Shown here piece by piece: positions 17,851 to 28,000 of a DNA stretch of 56,043 nt; the stretch's first letter is position 1, and the number at the start of each line of letters is the position of its first letter. The position numbers and the translations under genes were made by a program. The notes under the pieces are model-generated. The model searched no databases and was not told the origin of the DNA. It worked only from the letters and a program-made list of their open reading frames with translations. Origin of the DNA: JBHGXV01 sp041920505 (GTDB lineage: Bacteria; Bacillota; Bacilli; Brevibacillales; Brevibacillaceae); the NCBI GenBank assembly GCA_041920505.1, contig JBHGXV010000057.1, positions 1-56,043 on the forward strand. Direction: 5' to 3'.

Positions 17851-18189
17851 TCACACGGTCCACGCCAGTTCGCGGCCGCCAAGGAGATGGTAGTGCAGGT
17901 GGAACACGGTTTGCGGGCCGTGCGGGCCTGTGTTGGTGACGACGCGGAAGCCAGATTCGGCCACGCCGGTCTCCTTGGCCACCCGTTGCAAGGCCAGATG
18001 CAAATGGCCGATCAATTCCTTGTCCTCTTCCTTGATTTCCAGCACCGAGCCGATGTGTTTCTTCGGGATCACCAGGACGTGCACAGGGGCAATCGGATTG
18101 ATGTCGTGAAACGCGAGAACGTGTTCGTCCTCATACACTTTCTTCGCCGGAATCTCGCCCTGAATGATCTTGCAAAAAATACAATCCAT
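17851..18189 (-). CDS. HIT-family histidine triad protein
   Basis: This 112-aa HINT-type nucleotide hydrolase cleaves purine nucleoside phosphoramidates. MDCIFCKIIQGEIP carries the CxxC half of a zinc site, HDINPIAPVHVLVIPK lies mid-protein, and the catalytic triad HLHYHLLGG (residues 97-105) gives HxHxHxx. AAGGAG lies eight nt before ATG 18189. A terminator follows directly, and a small membrane-protein gene lies 21 nt upstream on the same strand, so the two may form an operon. Confidence 0.94.
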   Translation of the reverse strand: MDCIFCKIIQGEIPAKKVYEDEHVLAFHDINPIAPVHVLVIPKKHIGSVLEIKEEDKELIGHLHLALQRVAKETGVAESGFRVVTNTGPHGPQTVFHLHYHLLGGRELAWTV

Positions 18190-18210
18190 ATCTTGCACTC
18201 CTTACCATAG

Positions 18211-18408
18211 CTATTGGTCGTCCATATCCATCAATCGTTCCAGAACGGTGCCCATCACGTAGATGCTCACCTGAAACACTTGTGCGATCACTGTGTAAAA
18301 AGCGTGAAGCCAGTTGCCGTGCAAGCCGAACGCACAGGCCGTGCCAAGGCCGACGGCGACAAGCAACTTGTTGACAGACTTGCCGCTTGGTCGAAGCCGG
18401 ACATCCAT
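18211..18408 (-). CDS. small membrane-associated hypothetical protein
   Basis: This 65-aa protein starts MDVRLRPSGKSVNKLLVAVG and contains one hydrophobic stretch (about 14-30) and an amphipathic segment (about 36-55), ending in LMDMDDQ. I know no family for it. GAGGGG lies seven nt before ATG 18408 and supports translation. It precedes the HIT gene on the same strand with a 21-nt gap. Confidence 0.55.
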   Translation of the reverse strand: MDVRLRPSGKSVNKLLVAVGLGTACAFGLHGNWLHAFYTVIAQVFQVSIYVMGTVLERLMDMDDQ

Positions 18409-18565
18409 CGTCTACCCCTCATTTCGCACCGGATTTCCATGCAAACGGTCGCATCCCAGGAAACGTTCACAAAACTGTCACCTTTCATTATACCGGAACT
18501 CTTGTAAAACGTAACCTGGAAATGTGAAAAAAATCCTGGTTTCCGGTGGAAAAGAGGGGTTCATC

Positions 18566-19132
18566 CTACACCTGCCGCAGTTGTTCGCGCAGCTCCTTGA
18601 CGATCACCTGTTGGTAGGCGGTTCCTTCCCCGTAACGGGCCAGCATCTCGGCGCGCGCCGCCTTGATCTTCTCATCGTAGTCGGGCGCCGTGCGGTCAGG
18701 GTTGGCCTGTTTGAACGCGACCATCACTTCCTGCACGTGCCGCGGACGCGGTCCCCACTGGGTGAGGACGTCTCCGGCCGCGTTGGTAAAGATCACGATC
18801 GGGATGGCCCGGCCGCCCATGGTGAGAAACTGGTCCATGACGTCCAGGTGCTCCTCCATGACCAGCACCTCTGTCGGAATCCCGGCCTCCTCCAGCACCC
18901 GAAAGACAACCGGCACATTGCGCACCACATCGCCGCACCAGTCGGCGGCAAGAATCAGACAGTGCAAGTCGTCACGTTCGGCGAGCGAGCGGAAAAAGGC
19001 ACGGTCGTCCTCGTCTTCCCAGGAAAAGCGGTTGTACCAGTCGGCAAAGGTTTCGCGATTGTGTTGCATCCCGGCGGCAAATACGTCCGGCGCAAGCCCT
19101 AAGCCAAATTTATGAGCCAAATTGTCGCTCAT
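18566..19132 (-). CDS. thioredoxin-like protein with single active-site Cys
   Basis: This 188-aa cytosolic protein has a thioredoxin fold in the middle: LHCLILAADWCGDVVRNVPV, then EEAGIPTEVL and GRAIPIVIF with the conserved cis-Pro, then GPRP. In related Bacilli proteins the motif is usually WCGDC. Here the second Cys is Val (WCGDV), so a classical disulfide reductase cycle is not possible. ATG 19132 is seven nt after GAGGAGG; an ATG one codon earlier is also possible. The start overlaps the yycC stop, pointing to translational coupling. Confidence 0.82.
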   Translation of the reverse strand: MSDNLAHKFGLGLAPDVFAAGMQHNRETFADWYNRFSWEDEDDRAFFRSLAERDDLHCLILAADWCGDVVRNVPVVFRVLEEAGIPTEVLVMEEHLDVMDQFLTMGGRAIPIVIFTNAAGDVLTQWGPRPRHVQEVMVAFKQANPDRTAPDYDEKIKAARAEMLARYGEGTAYQQVIVKELREQLRQV

Positions 19133-19302
19133 CATTGGCCCTCCTCGTCGTGTTTCTCGGGGTGGTTCGCTTCTTTCGCGGCGGCCTCCATCATCTTTTT
19201 CATCAAGATGTGTTGCGGCATGTGCATCAACTGCTCGATCGGGATGTTCAGCTTCTCCGACAGTTTCTTCGCCGTTTCCGCCGAGATGGGGAGCGGTCTC
19301 AT
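19132..19302 (-). CDS. YycC-like small protein
   Basis: A 56-aa reading frame overlaps the start of the thioredoxin-like gene. It reads MRPLPISAETAKKLSEKL, then IPIEQLMHMPQHILMKKM, closely resembling the YycC family known from Bacillus subtilis. Function is unknown. GGAGGGGGG lies just upstream of ATG 19302 and a promoter lies at 19345-19373. The TGA (19134-19132) overlaps the next gene's ATG. Confidence 0.8.
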   Translation of the reverse strand: MRPLPISAETAKKLSEKLNIPIEQLMHMPQHILMKKMMEAAAKEANHPEKHDEEGQ

Positions 19303-19344
19303 CTTTCCCCCCTCCTTTTCTTGGTATCGACAACGCCTAGATCC

Positions 19345-19373
19345 ATTATAATCCTTTTGCCGACGCTCGTCAT
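19345..19373 (-). promoter_or_regulatory. promoter of yycC operon
   Basis: TATAAT (19350-19345) with a 17-bp spacer to ATGACG (19373-19368) lies 43 nt before the yycC start. The -10 is perfect and the -35 matches at four of six positions. Confidence 0.6.
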
Positions 19374-19437
19374 GAGCGCATGACGGACTCTCCGCTGCTC
19401 ATCAGATCCCATCCCGTTGACGGACAAACGCGGCATG

Positions 19438-21027
19438 TCACAAATCGGAAAGATCTACTTCTTCTACTCCAATGGTCTCTTTATATGCATTGTCAAATGC
19501 TGATATTGTCAATCGCTGCGACTTGTCGATGGAAAACGTCACCGTAATTCGTGAAAGGTCATGTGATTTCCGCAGTGGTCTGATTTTCATCCGATAGAAT
19601 ATGGGAGAGCCAGCCTTCTTGATTGGTTCAAAATCGCTTCCTTTCCGCACCATCGGAATGATTTCAATATACTCTTGATTTGGCTTGGTAGTCGCGATTC
19701 TCTTTTTGATCTGAATGGGGTACATATCCGTCTCTTTGATTACCGTCACTGTATCACGATCCTTGTGATTATAAATCCCATAAGCAGCATTAATCTGATC
19801 GTCTACAAGAATCTCTCCGTCGTGATAACTGTACAAGGCATTACCACGACAAATGCTCGTTTGCAAATGTGGATCGAAGCCAAGACGTGCATTTGGTACC
19901 CATTCTTCAATGATGTCCTGCACCTTTGGAACCAGACTGCTTCCTCCGGAAAGGAGAACAGCTCCAATCCTCTCCAGGCCAAAACCATGCAGTTGTTGAA
20001 GTTGTTTCCCCAGTTCACGGATTCCATCGGCGATAGCGTCCCAAATAGGCTGACATCGTTTTTCAAAGTCTTCACGCGACAACTGGATGTTTCTCAGTCC
20101 ATTTCTGTCGACTTTGGGCACGATGGGAGGCATACTGAAGATATAGTTCTCTTCATCAGACAGCATGATTTTCACTCGCTCCGCCGTCTTTTTTAACCGG
20201 GGGTAGATTTCATTCTTGCGAAATCTGTTCAATCTCTCGTGATCGTCAAACAAGGAGAGATCCAGCGCCATGCAGACTGGATTATCCTGTTTCTTCCCTT
20301 CTTCGATGAGGTATTTGATAATCACCTCATCCAGATGATCCCCTCCGATGTTGACTCCTATTTTGGCAAGGATTTGTCCTTTTTTCCAATTCACGCCTTC
20401 TCCCTGCTTTGACAGTTGCTGCTTCAGGATCGATGCTGCGGTATTAATTCCTTCTAAATTTTGGTCCTTTTCCATAACCGCCAAGTCCAGTGTTCCGCCC
20501 CCGAAGTCAAAAACCATGATAAGCTCTTCATTCATCAGTTGATCTTTGTAATCCCAGAGTACCGCGATCGGTTCATCAATAAACCACACTTGATCCGATC
20601 GAATCCCAAGACGTCTGCATGCGCGTTCCATCAGATTTTTTTCCTCTTCCCCATAAAGAGTGGGAACGCTGAGCACCAAACGGCTGATTTCTTCAATCGG
20701 GATGTTGGCCCGTTTCAGCAAGTCCCTGAGAAAAAACATGACCAGCTCATCTGCCTGATAAGTGACCCCATCCACTTCAAATGAAAAGGAAGGATCGTCC
20801 ATGATCTTTCTTTTAAGGGAGAACAGGGATCGGGCCGTTTCCTGAAACGCCATGGTCTCTTCCGCCGTCGGGTCGCCGTTCGGCGGAAAGTAGAGTACCG
20901 TTCGCAAGATTTGCCGATTTGGCTCATACCCTCCCTCTAGTTTGACTACTTCGACATCACCGGTATCCGTCTTCATTACAGCCAGGGAGCTGTTCGTCGT
21001 TCCAAAATCTATCCCTACATAATACAT
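19438..21027 (-). CDS. Hsp70-family (DnaK-like) ATPase
   Basis: This 529-aa protein has a full actin-like ATPase core: phosphate-1 loop YYVGIDFGTTNSS (2-14), VPTLYGEEEKNL (121-132), phosphate-2 loop VFDFGGGTLDLAV (172-184) and an adenosine motif LLSGGSSLVPKVQ in the mid-300s. The C-terminal 130 residues look like a short beta-rich substrate-binding part (ITVTFSIDKSQRLTISAFD). The helical lid and EEVD-type tail of DnaK (about 610 aa) are missing. No dnaJ or grpE homologue is adjacent. It is the last gene of the island operon, 25 nt after the 143-aa gene. It may remodel or gate the helicase/nuclease complex, by inference from context. Confidence 0.9.
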   Translation of the reverse strand: MYYVGIDFGTTNSSLAVMKTDTGDVEVVKLEGGYEPNRQILRTVLYFPPNGDPTAEETMAFQETARSLFSLKRKIMDDPSFSFEVDGVTYQADELVMFFLRDLLKRANIPIEEISRLVLSVPTLYGEEEKNLMERACRRLGIRSDQVWFIDEPIAVLWDYKDQLMNEELIMVFDFGGGTLDLAVMEKDQNLEGINTAASILKQQLSKQGEGVNWKKGQILAKIGVNIGGDHLDEVIIKYLIEEGKKQDNPVCMALDLSLFDDHERLNRFRKNEIYPRLKKTAERVKIMLSDEENYIFSMPPIVPKVDRNGLRNIQLSREDFEKRCQPIWDAIADGIRELGKQLQQLHGFGLERIGAVLLSGGSSLVPKVQDIIEEWVPNARLGFDPHLQTSICRGNALYSYHDGEILVDDQINAAYGIYNHKDRDTVTVIKETDMYPIQIKKRIATTKPNQEYIEIIPMVRKGSDFEPIKKAGSPIFYRMKIRPLRKSHDLSRITVTFSIDKSQRLTISAFDNAYKETIGVEEVDLSDL

Positions 21028-21052
21028 GATGATTCCCTCCGGAAAACGAACA

Positions 21053-21484
21053 TTAGATTTTTGACAGTTCCAGCAAGTATTCTTCCGTCGTCTGTTCTGT
21101 TTTTTTGTGTGCCAGCAGTTTTGCTCGACAGATCACCTGTTTGCCACTTTTCTGGCGTATCCCCATTTCGAATAAATGGTATTCCCATTCATCACCATCC
21201 TGAATGGTTTGCGCGCCAAACACCTCAAAATGGCCTGGGTTGCGTCGTATTTCGGCGGAAAGCGATTCCGTGTCCGTTTTGGCCGGAAACCATTCCCAGG
21301 CCGGCCCGACAGATTTGTAAAAGCGGGATAGTTCTTGTTCCATATCAGGAAACTGTTGGGTAAGTTCATCCCTACGTGTTAACAGGAATCCGCTTAATCG
21401 TTGCAAACATTGAATCTGGTCATCAGAAAGTGTCAATGAATGACTGTTGTTCTTTTTGAAGAAACGTTGCAACCATCCAAACAT
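21053..21484 (-). CDS. unknown protein, C-terminal module shared with neighbour
   Basis: This 143-aa soluble protein begins MFGWLQRFFKKNNSHS and has a helical N-terminal half. Its last 70 residues align with the C-terminus of the 698-aa protein encoded next to it: AEIRRNPGHFEVF matches EEIRRHPNRFELD, then W-x-(Y/F)-HL, a following GI, RA, and EE-x3-L near the end. I do not recognise either as a known domain. The N-terminal half might be a partner-binding helix pair. It lies 14 nt downstream of the 698-aa gene and 25 nt upstream of the Hsp70 gene. Confidence 0.7.
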   Translation of the reverse strand: MFGWLQRFFKKNNSHSLTLSDDQIQCLQRLSGFLLTRRDELTQQFPDMEQELSRFYKSVGPAWEWFPAKTDTESLSAEIRRNPGHFEVFGAQTIQDGDEWEYHLFEMGIRQKSGKQVICRAKLLAHKKTEQTTEEYLLELSKI

Positions 21485-21498
21485 AACGTCCTATCCCC

Positions 21499-23595
21499 TC
21501 ACAAGTTCATGAGATCGTCCATTAGCCGAGAGATGACCTCTTCGTTCTCAATATCTCCCCGTATGACAGCCCGGCTGAGACAGCGCTGGGTGTCCTCTTC
21601 CAATATGCCAGGGCTCACCAAGTGAAATGTCCATGTAACACCGGACATTTCGACCAATTCGGTATCAAGTTCAAACCGATTCGGATGACGACGAATCTCC
21701 TCATGCAACTCGCTGCTGCTCATCGGTCTGCCGGAGTCGTCGATCCCAATCAGCCGAAACCCCAGGGCTCTTACGCACGGCAAAATGTCTGTGATGGAAT
21801 CGTTTGCCTGCTGAGCCAGGGCAACTGCCAACGCTTCCCGCATAGGCCCGGTTACATACGTTTTTCCGATCAATCGAACATCATCCCAGCGTCTTGCTTG
21901 AAGCAACTCCCTGACAAACTCGTAGAGGAGTTCCTGTACATCCTGACTTTTCACCCAGGCCGTCACGGCAGGATGTTCGCCGCCGAGCCGCGCATAGTTG
22001 AGAAAGAAATCGAGATCTCTACGGACATGCGGAAACGATTCAAATGCGTATTCCCAATACGTGTGGTACCGTTTTCTGACAAAAGGAGTGAGGTCCTCCT
22101 TCCAGCCGTTGGACAGAAGAGATGTCAGTGCGCGTTGCCAATTGTCCCATAAATCTGGCTCTGCTTCTTCACCTTTTCGAATCTCCTCTGCAATCACATC
22201 GGGATCGAGCAGCAGCATCCATTCCATTCTCACATGCTTCATCAACGTATGTACCATTTGCCTCGACGCACGACGGAAAGCAGCGGTTATTCGGTCTTTG
22301 AGCCGTCTTACTGTTTCCTCTCCATCAGTTCCTGCCGCTAGACAAACCGAAACCAACGAACACAGTTCCTGAGGGTACTGAATACATGCCTGGTGCCAGG
22401 GAAAGTCTTTCCGCTCCAACAAGCAACGTACGCCCCAACACTTCAGTTCATCCGGACAAACATTACGGAGAAGCAATGGCAGGAGAGCCGGATCGTCGCC
22501 ATAATAGCGGATAAACACCTCCACATCGCCAGCGGATGGGAACGGGACATTGTGATGCCGGTACACCTCGCAGCTTTTATACTTTCTGATACGTTCCTCA
22601 CGTGTTTTTATTCTGCTTACCATCTTTTTGACATCCGCGAAAAACGTTTGTGTAACGTGGTTTGTCTGAACGACCGGATCGTTGCGGGTTCTTGACAGTC
22701 GGGCGTACAACATGATAGATTCCAACTGCTGCAAGGAGCCAGCCATAATTTTTGCTGTAACATTACGGCAAAACGGTTCAGACAGAAAGGTCGGGCGCTC
22801 CGCTCCCAGCAAGGGAGGGAGTACATCTTTTATCAATGACAAAAATGTTTTGGTCGCCAAGTCGTCAGCCCATTGTTGAAGTGATGAAACTTTTTGGGGG
22901 ATGTCTTCCTCCGACCACTCGTCCGGGTTCAGCGAACAACGGTTTTCACTGTCATTTGTTAGTCGAGAAACCTCCTGGTTGAGCCGATCAAAGGCATCAT
23001 GGTACTCTCCCAAGCAATGATGACGAAGCAAATGAATGAAGGTCGTGCATTTCTCATCCATTGCCTTCCTCACATATGAAATGGCCTCCCGAATCCGTTT
23101 GCCAGAACCTTTGTCTTTTATTTTTGCCGAGAAAGATTTGTATGTTATGTCCGTGCTTTGGTGAAAACTTTCTTCGGCGATCAAGTGTGCCCATATCCAC
23201 TGTTCCCATACGTATAACTGGTCAACAAAGTGTTCCCACTTCTCTTGATAATGCTCCTTCAGGCATACCTCGGCACGATACAACTCAAGGAGTTCTCCAT
23301 TCTTATCCGTTACGGAAAACTCCGATTGGAACAGCAAATGGGGAAGAACCACATGAAACAACCCGTCTGTCCACGATACCTTTTTCTTGTCGTCGATCCA
23401 GATTCTAAGTTTTTCATCCTCCCTGATTTTCATGATCTCTTCTTTTCTCGGGGGAACCACAAGCCATTCCAATACACAAAAGGATGCTTTCATCTTGAGA
23501 TAATCCCTCGTATCCCGCAACGAACGGCTATGAACGTTCGTAGTGGTCATCGTTTCCCTGAGAGCGCTCAGGGTGATTCGCTCAGTCTGGCTCAT
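21499..23595 (-). CDS. unknown 698-aa helical protein of the island
   Basis: This large, mostly alpha-helical protein has no recognised catalytic motif and no membrane segment. Residues about 150-560 are rich in Leu, Arg and Glu helices, perhaps a repeat scaffold. The last 75 residues (from about 620) contain EEIRRHPNRFELD and VTWTFHL and are homologous to the C-terminus of the 143-aa protein encoded next. ATG 23595 overlaps the stop of the PLD gene (ATGA) and has only a weak GAGTGG upstream, consistent with coupled translation. An open frame extends to 23736 inside the PLD gene but has no supported start. Confidence 0.72.
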   Translation of the reverse strand: MSQTERITLSALRETMTTTNVHSRSLRDTRDYLKMKASFCVLEWLVVPPRKEEIMKIREDEKLRIWIDDKKKVSWTDGLFHVVLPHLLFQSEFSVTDKNGELLELYRAEVCLKEHYQEKWEHFVDQLYVWEQWIWAHLIAEESFHQSTDITYKSFSAKIKDKGSGKRIREAISYVRKAMDEKCTTFIHLLRHHCLGEYHDAFDRLNQEVSRLTNDSENRCSLNPDEWSEEDIPQKVSSLQQWADDLATKTFLSLIKDVLPPLLGAERPTFLSEPFCRNVTAKIMAGSLQQLESIMLYARLSRTRNDPVVQTNHVTQTFFADVKKMVSRIKTREERIRKYKSCEVYRHHNVPFPSAGDVEVFIRYYGDDPALLPLLLRNVCPDELKCWGVRCLLERKDFPWHQACIQYPQELCSLVSVCLAAGTDGEETVRRLKDRITAAFRRASRQMVHTLMKHVRMEWMLLLDPDVIAEEIRKGEEAEPDLWDNWQRALTSLLSNGWKEDLTPFVRKRYHTYWEYAFESFPHVRRDLDFFLNYARLGGEHPAVTAWVKSQDVQELLYEFVRELLQARRWDDVRLIGKTYVTGPMREALAVALAQQANDSITDILPCVRALGFRLIGIDDSGRPMSSSELHEEIRRHPNRFELDTELVEMSGVTWTFHLVSPGILEEDTQRCLSRAVIRGDIENEEVISRLMDDLMNL

Positions 23596-25001
23596 ACTTG
23601 TTTCCACTCTTTCATTCTCTTTTGCAAACGGCGCATGGTCCGTTCTCTCAACTGTTGCACGACGTCCGTTACCCCGACGTAAACACTTGTCTCCGAAACA
23701 AATCCGCGTTTTTTGTCCCCTCGAAAAGACAGCCAATTATAACTTCCGATTACCGCGAATTTTTCGTCGCAAATCAGGATCTTCTCATGGGTATCTCCCA
23801 GCCGAATGGGAAGAAATCGGGGGGACGACAAGTGATGTTTTAACCGTTGAATCGTCTCTTCCGTCCTCTTCCTTTTATGCCCTTCTTCGTTGGGGTAACC
23901 GTAACCAATCCACAGGGTCCCGCCCCGCTCCAGGAATTGCTTCATGTTTGGCAGCAACTCGTCAATCACTACCCGGCTTACCCACGGAGAGATGATGACC
24001 ACTTCTTTCTCAGCCTGATCAAGCGTCTCCTGCATTTTTGCAAAATGTTCGGAAGTGGACAGGAGATAAACCTTCGAAGCATCTGCCGCTCCCTTTTTTT
24101 CCTCCATATTGGTAAGCATCAATTCCTTCATCGTCCGTTCCGTCGGGGTAGCAATCAAGGCTTCTCCTTCTCCATCTCCATCCTCCATTAAAGCACGGGG
24201 AGGATGGAGACCGTTATCTCCGATGAGAGGCAACATATTTTCCATGCTGTCCATATCCCAGGGTTCCAGTCCGTTTCGGATCATTTCCATGAGCGGCTCC
24301 ACATACTCTCCAACATAGTGATGACGATCAAACACCTGAAACCGGTATTCTCCCGATTCGTGAAGGAACACCAGGACACGCAATCTTCGATATTCCGTAA
24401 ATATATTCAATATACCCGTAATGTCATCCAATTCGCTTTTGTCCGTAATCTGATGGCGGGACTTCATGTCTTTATATAACTCTTTTATCTCAGAGAACCG
24501 TTGCGAGATCTCCCAGAGCGTAGGGTAAGGGTAGTATGGGCGAACGGTCTCACCCGAATCCGCTTTCAACGGAGCAACATTCAGCGAATAGGCGTGATAT
24601 AGCTTGCCCGAAATGGCATCCCACTTAATTGTCAATGTACGGTCCTGGACTTTTTCCAATTGATTTGCTTCGAGCGCAGCCTGTCCTTTGCTGCTCAGTT
24701 TATACAACCGACCAGTTACGGTGGGAACCTCAATGGCATAAGCGAGTGAGATCAACTCCTGCAGCGCTTTGCTGACATTCAGATAGGAGACACCCAAAAA
24801 CTGGCTCATCTCTACTGCATCATGCACCTGCTCAGCCATCAACCTCATGAGAAAATGGGCCAACAAACTGACCCCCCGAGGTTCGCGGACCTGAACGGCC
24901 AATTCGATCCTGTAGATGGGAAAGTCCTTTTCAAACAACGCTACCAAACGGGCATCGGGAATCGTATGTTCCTGTTGCCTGGCTAAATCAAACAGATTCA
25001 T
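23592..25001 (-). CDS. phospholipase D-family nuclease-like protein (MkoB-like)
   Basis: This 469-aa protein has an N-terminal winged-helix-like segment (about 55-105, including GVSYLNVSKALQELISLAYAI). A C-terminal PLD-like domain carries one HKD motif, HEKILICDEKFAVIGSYN, from residue 405, preceded by EVVIISPWVS and GGTLWIGYGYP strands. A single HKD implies that a dimer forms the active site. Position and domain make it the counterpart of MkoB, the PLD protein of Mokosh. The ATG at 25001 overlaps the helicase stop (ATGA), and its own stop overlaps the next start. Target (DNA, RNA or lipid) is unknown; nuclease activity is inferred. Confidence 0.85.
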   Translation of the reverse strand: MNLFDLARQQEHTIPDARLVALFEKDFPIYRIELAVQVREPRGVSLLAHFLMRLMAEQVHDAVEMSQFLGVSYLNVSKALQELISLAYAIEVPTVTGRLYKLSSKGQAALEANQLEKVQDRTLTIKWDAISGKLYHAYSLNVAPLKADSGETVRPYYPYPTLWEISQRFSEIKELYKDMKSRHQITDKSELDDITGILNIFTEYRRLRVLVFLHESGEYRFQVFDRHHYVGEYVEPLMEMIRNGLEPWDMDSMENMLPLIGDNGLHPPRALMEDGDGEGEALIATPTERTMKELMLTNMEEKKGAADASKVYLLSTSEHFAKMQETLDQAEKEVVIISPWVSRVVIDELLPNMKQFLERGGTLWIGYGYPNEEGHKRKRTEETIQRLKHHLSSPRFLPIRLGDTHEKILICDEKFAVIGSYNWLSFRGDKKRGFVSETSVYVGVTDVVQQLRERTMRRLQKRMKEWKQV

Positions 25002-28000
25002 GAGACGACCTCTTTCCATGTACAAACCCAGCCATCGGGGGTTGTACAAATGCTTTCATACACATCTCTCACGATGTGGCCACGCGGCATTCGTTTTGCC
25101 ATCTCTATACTGCCGACCATCACAAATAGATGTTTTGCTCGGGAAAGCGTCACATTCATCCGTTTCAAGTCACGCACAAAACCAAAGCTCCCTTCAGGAT
25201 TGTTGCGGACCAGACTGTACATGACCAGGTCCGCCTCCCTCCCCTGAAAGGCATCGACGGTGTCTATCTCAACGTTCACCGCCCGCAAAGAGAGCGATTG
25301 CACCGCTTCCCTCAATTTGTTGCGCTGTGCCGTATATCCGGTGATGACAGCCACTGTTTTCGCCTGTTGTCTTGCGGCAAGTTTTTCATCCAATTGCAAC
25401 AAGATGTTCTGGATGATCGCTGCCTCTGCGGTGTTATAAAAAGAAGTGCCATGGGATTTTTCCCTTGCCTCAGGATGGTTGTCACTGCCGATCCATGTAA
25501 GCGGTTTGTAAGGAAGAGCCCAGGTCTGATCCTCTATCTTCCTGCCGGTGATCAACTGTGTCTCCGGATAAAATAAACGCGATACCAGGTCGGCAATGGA
25601 AGGATGCATCCGATATTGTGTTTGCAGCGTAGCCTTGTTAAGTGGATGTATTTTTTGAAACAGATCTTCGAACAAGCTGACTTTCAACGACTCGATCTCT
25701 TGCTTGTCTGCGACGGATTCCTGCAGGAAATGATCAATCACGGGCGGAAGCTGCTTGTGATCCCCCACGTAGACCACTCTCTGCCCAAGTATCGTGGGGA
25801 CGAGGATTTCTGGCGGAGTAGCCCGTCCCGCCTCATCCACAATAACCCAGTCGAAAGTCTGTTCCCAGGCAAACAAGGGATAACTGCCCATGCACGTAGC
25901 TCCGATAAGAATAGGAGATTGGGAAAGAAACAACGGCTTCATTTCATCACTTCGTTGAAACATGCTTTTCCAATCGTAATAAATACCGAGAAGTCTCTCA
26001 TAGCGAAGCGGATCTGAGATACGATCCAACAAGCCCCAAATTCGATCATCACTATTATTCTCCAAACTGGAAATCCAGCGCTGCAGAGATTGTTCCACAC
26101 CCCAATCCTGCACGCTAGCACTCATCTTCTCGTTGCCGATTCGCACAGCCAGAGGCACCGTCTGAAATGTATGAGCGTATTGATGGATCATCGCTTGATA
26201 TTTCAGAAAAACATGGTCAATTGCCACGTTCGACTGGGAAGCCAACAGGATTCGGGCCATTGGATGATGCCGAAAAATTTGCAGGATCAGCTCCGTAATC
26301 CATGTCGTCTTTCCAGTACCAGGGGGCCCCTGCAGGAGAAAGATTGTTTCGGTTCCGAGAGCAGAACGTAAGGCGGCTTCCTGATCCGGATTGAGAGCTT
26401 GAAACGTTTCTAGCAGAGGGACGGGATGCGTCTTCGCCAAGGAAGGTTCAATCAAAACGTGAGCCAATTGTTTGTTAACCCGCCTGCCTGAGCGAAACTG
26501 GTGAAGAATGTGCCGTTGACGTGTCAACTGTATTTTTTCCCGGGTCTGGTTTTCAAATAAATCTCCCGTTTTCGGAAGCTCGTCCAAATTGACCTCAAGA
26601 GCAGCTTCCACATAGACCTTATTCCCTTTTTGCGAGATAAAAGTACCAATGGAATGTTGTGTCTTGTCGTCACCGATCATCATTTCCGTACCGGTTTCAA
26701 ACGGAAGCGGACGTACATTGGCAGGCATCAGAGTTATTTCCAGCACGGATCCTTCTTCAATCAATCTCCACTCTGAAACCGCCGCACGCCTGTCATCCTC
26801 ATTCATCCTTTGCAATTGGAGCCTGAGGACTTCCTCCCATTGATCAAACGTCTCCCTCGATCGAAATTTTTGGCTTTTTTTCGCTTTGCCCAGGATGGTT
26901 TCTTGCTTGATCAACTTCAAATATTCCTGGGCTTTCTTTTCCCGTGAACTGCTGAATGCCCAGTTCCCCGTGAACCGCCGCGCTTTCTCCTTTAACCGCT
27001 CCCTCTCAAACGCCGTGACGGGAACATGTCGATACATATACAGATCGGTACACGCCTGTTGATGATAATTGACCACCAGGTTCCATTGGTTCAGCTGCCC
27101 GACAACGTGAAGAACATTCCGTCGCTCCACCGGATCAAAGCTGGTGAACAGGTAGGCTTCCTTTTCAACATCATTGAGAAAGATTGATTCCCACTCGTCG
27201 ATCGAAAGACCCGACTCCTTGTAATAATATTGCGATACTTCCTCGTGCCAACCGACGGACCAGGTGATTTGGTTGATTTGTTTTTCCAGGTACTGATAGC
27301 CCATTTCCAAAATGACTGACAAAGGGGTTTCACCCGTACCCAATAAAGCGGATAGAATCGCAAAAAGGTCTGGATCACACTGTACCTGTACATTCCACAA
27401 GTCGTTTTCACTCTTCATGGGAGGGTGGTCCGGGAACAAGAGTGTAAACAACATGCCTCCCAACGCAAAGTGATCATCAAATTGTGTCCGGTATGACCGT
27501 TTTTTCACGCTGGGTGGCAAAAAGCTGGATAATTGCTCATCCTGTAAGAAGAATACTTGACGCAACCGCCACACGTGCAAAGTTGGAAATTGAAAGACAA
27601 AAGTACCCGGTCCATCCGGTTTGCTTACAAAGATTTCATCGGGGGTAAGATTCCCGTGGAAACAGAGTAACTGATGCATATCCGATATATTTTCGACCAG
27701 TTCCAGCCAGAGGCGAACCCGCTGCGGGATATTTTCTTCATCTTCGTCCAGCATGCGTTGCGCGACCGTTGTGAAGGGCATTCCCTCTGGTTGTTCGATG
27801 GCGACATAAAAAAACGAATGGCCGCCTTCCTTGTACTCACCGTACGAAAGGATAGGGAAGACACCCAGATTGTCCAGTTTTTTCAGATTCTCCATTTGGA
27901 CGTGAAAATCATTTGACGCGATGTCTGCGTTTTGTTCGGGATGCAGTTCAAATTTGAAGATCCAAACGCGTTTCTCACTCGGTCCATGAATCGCACTCCA

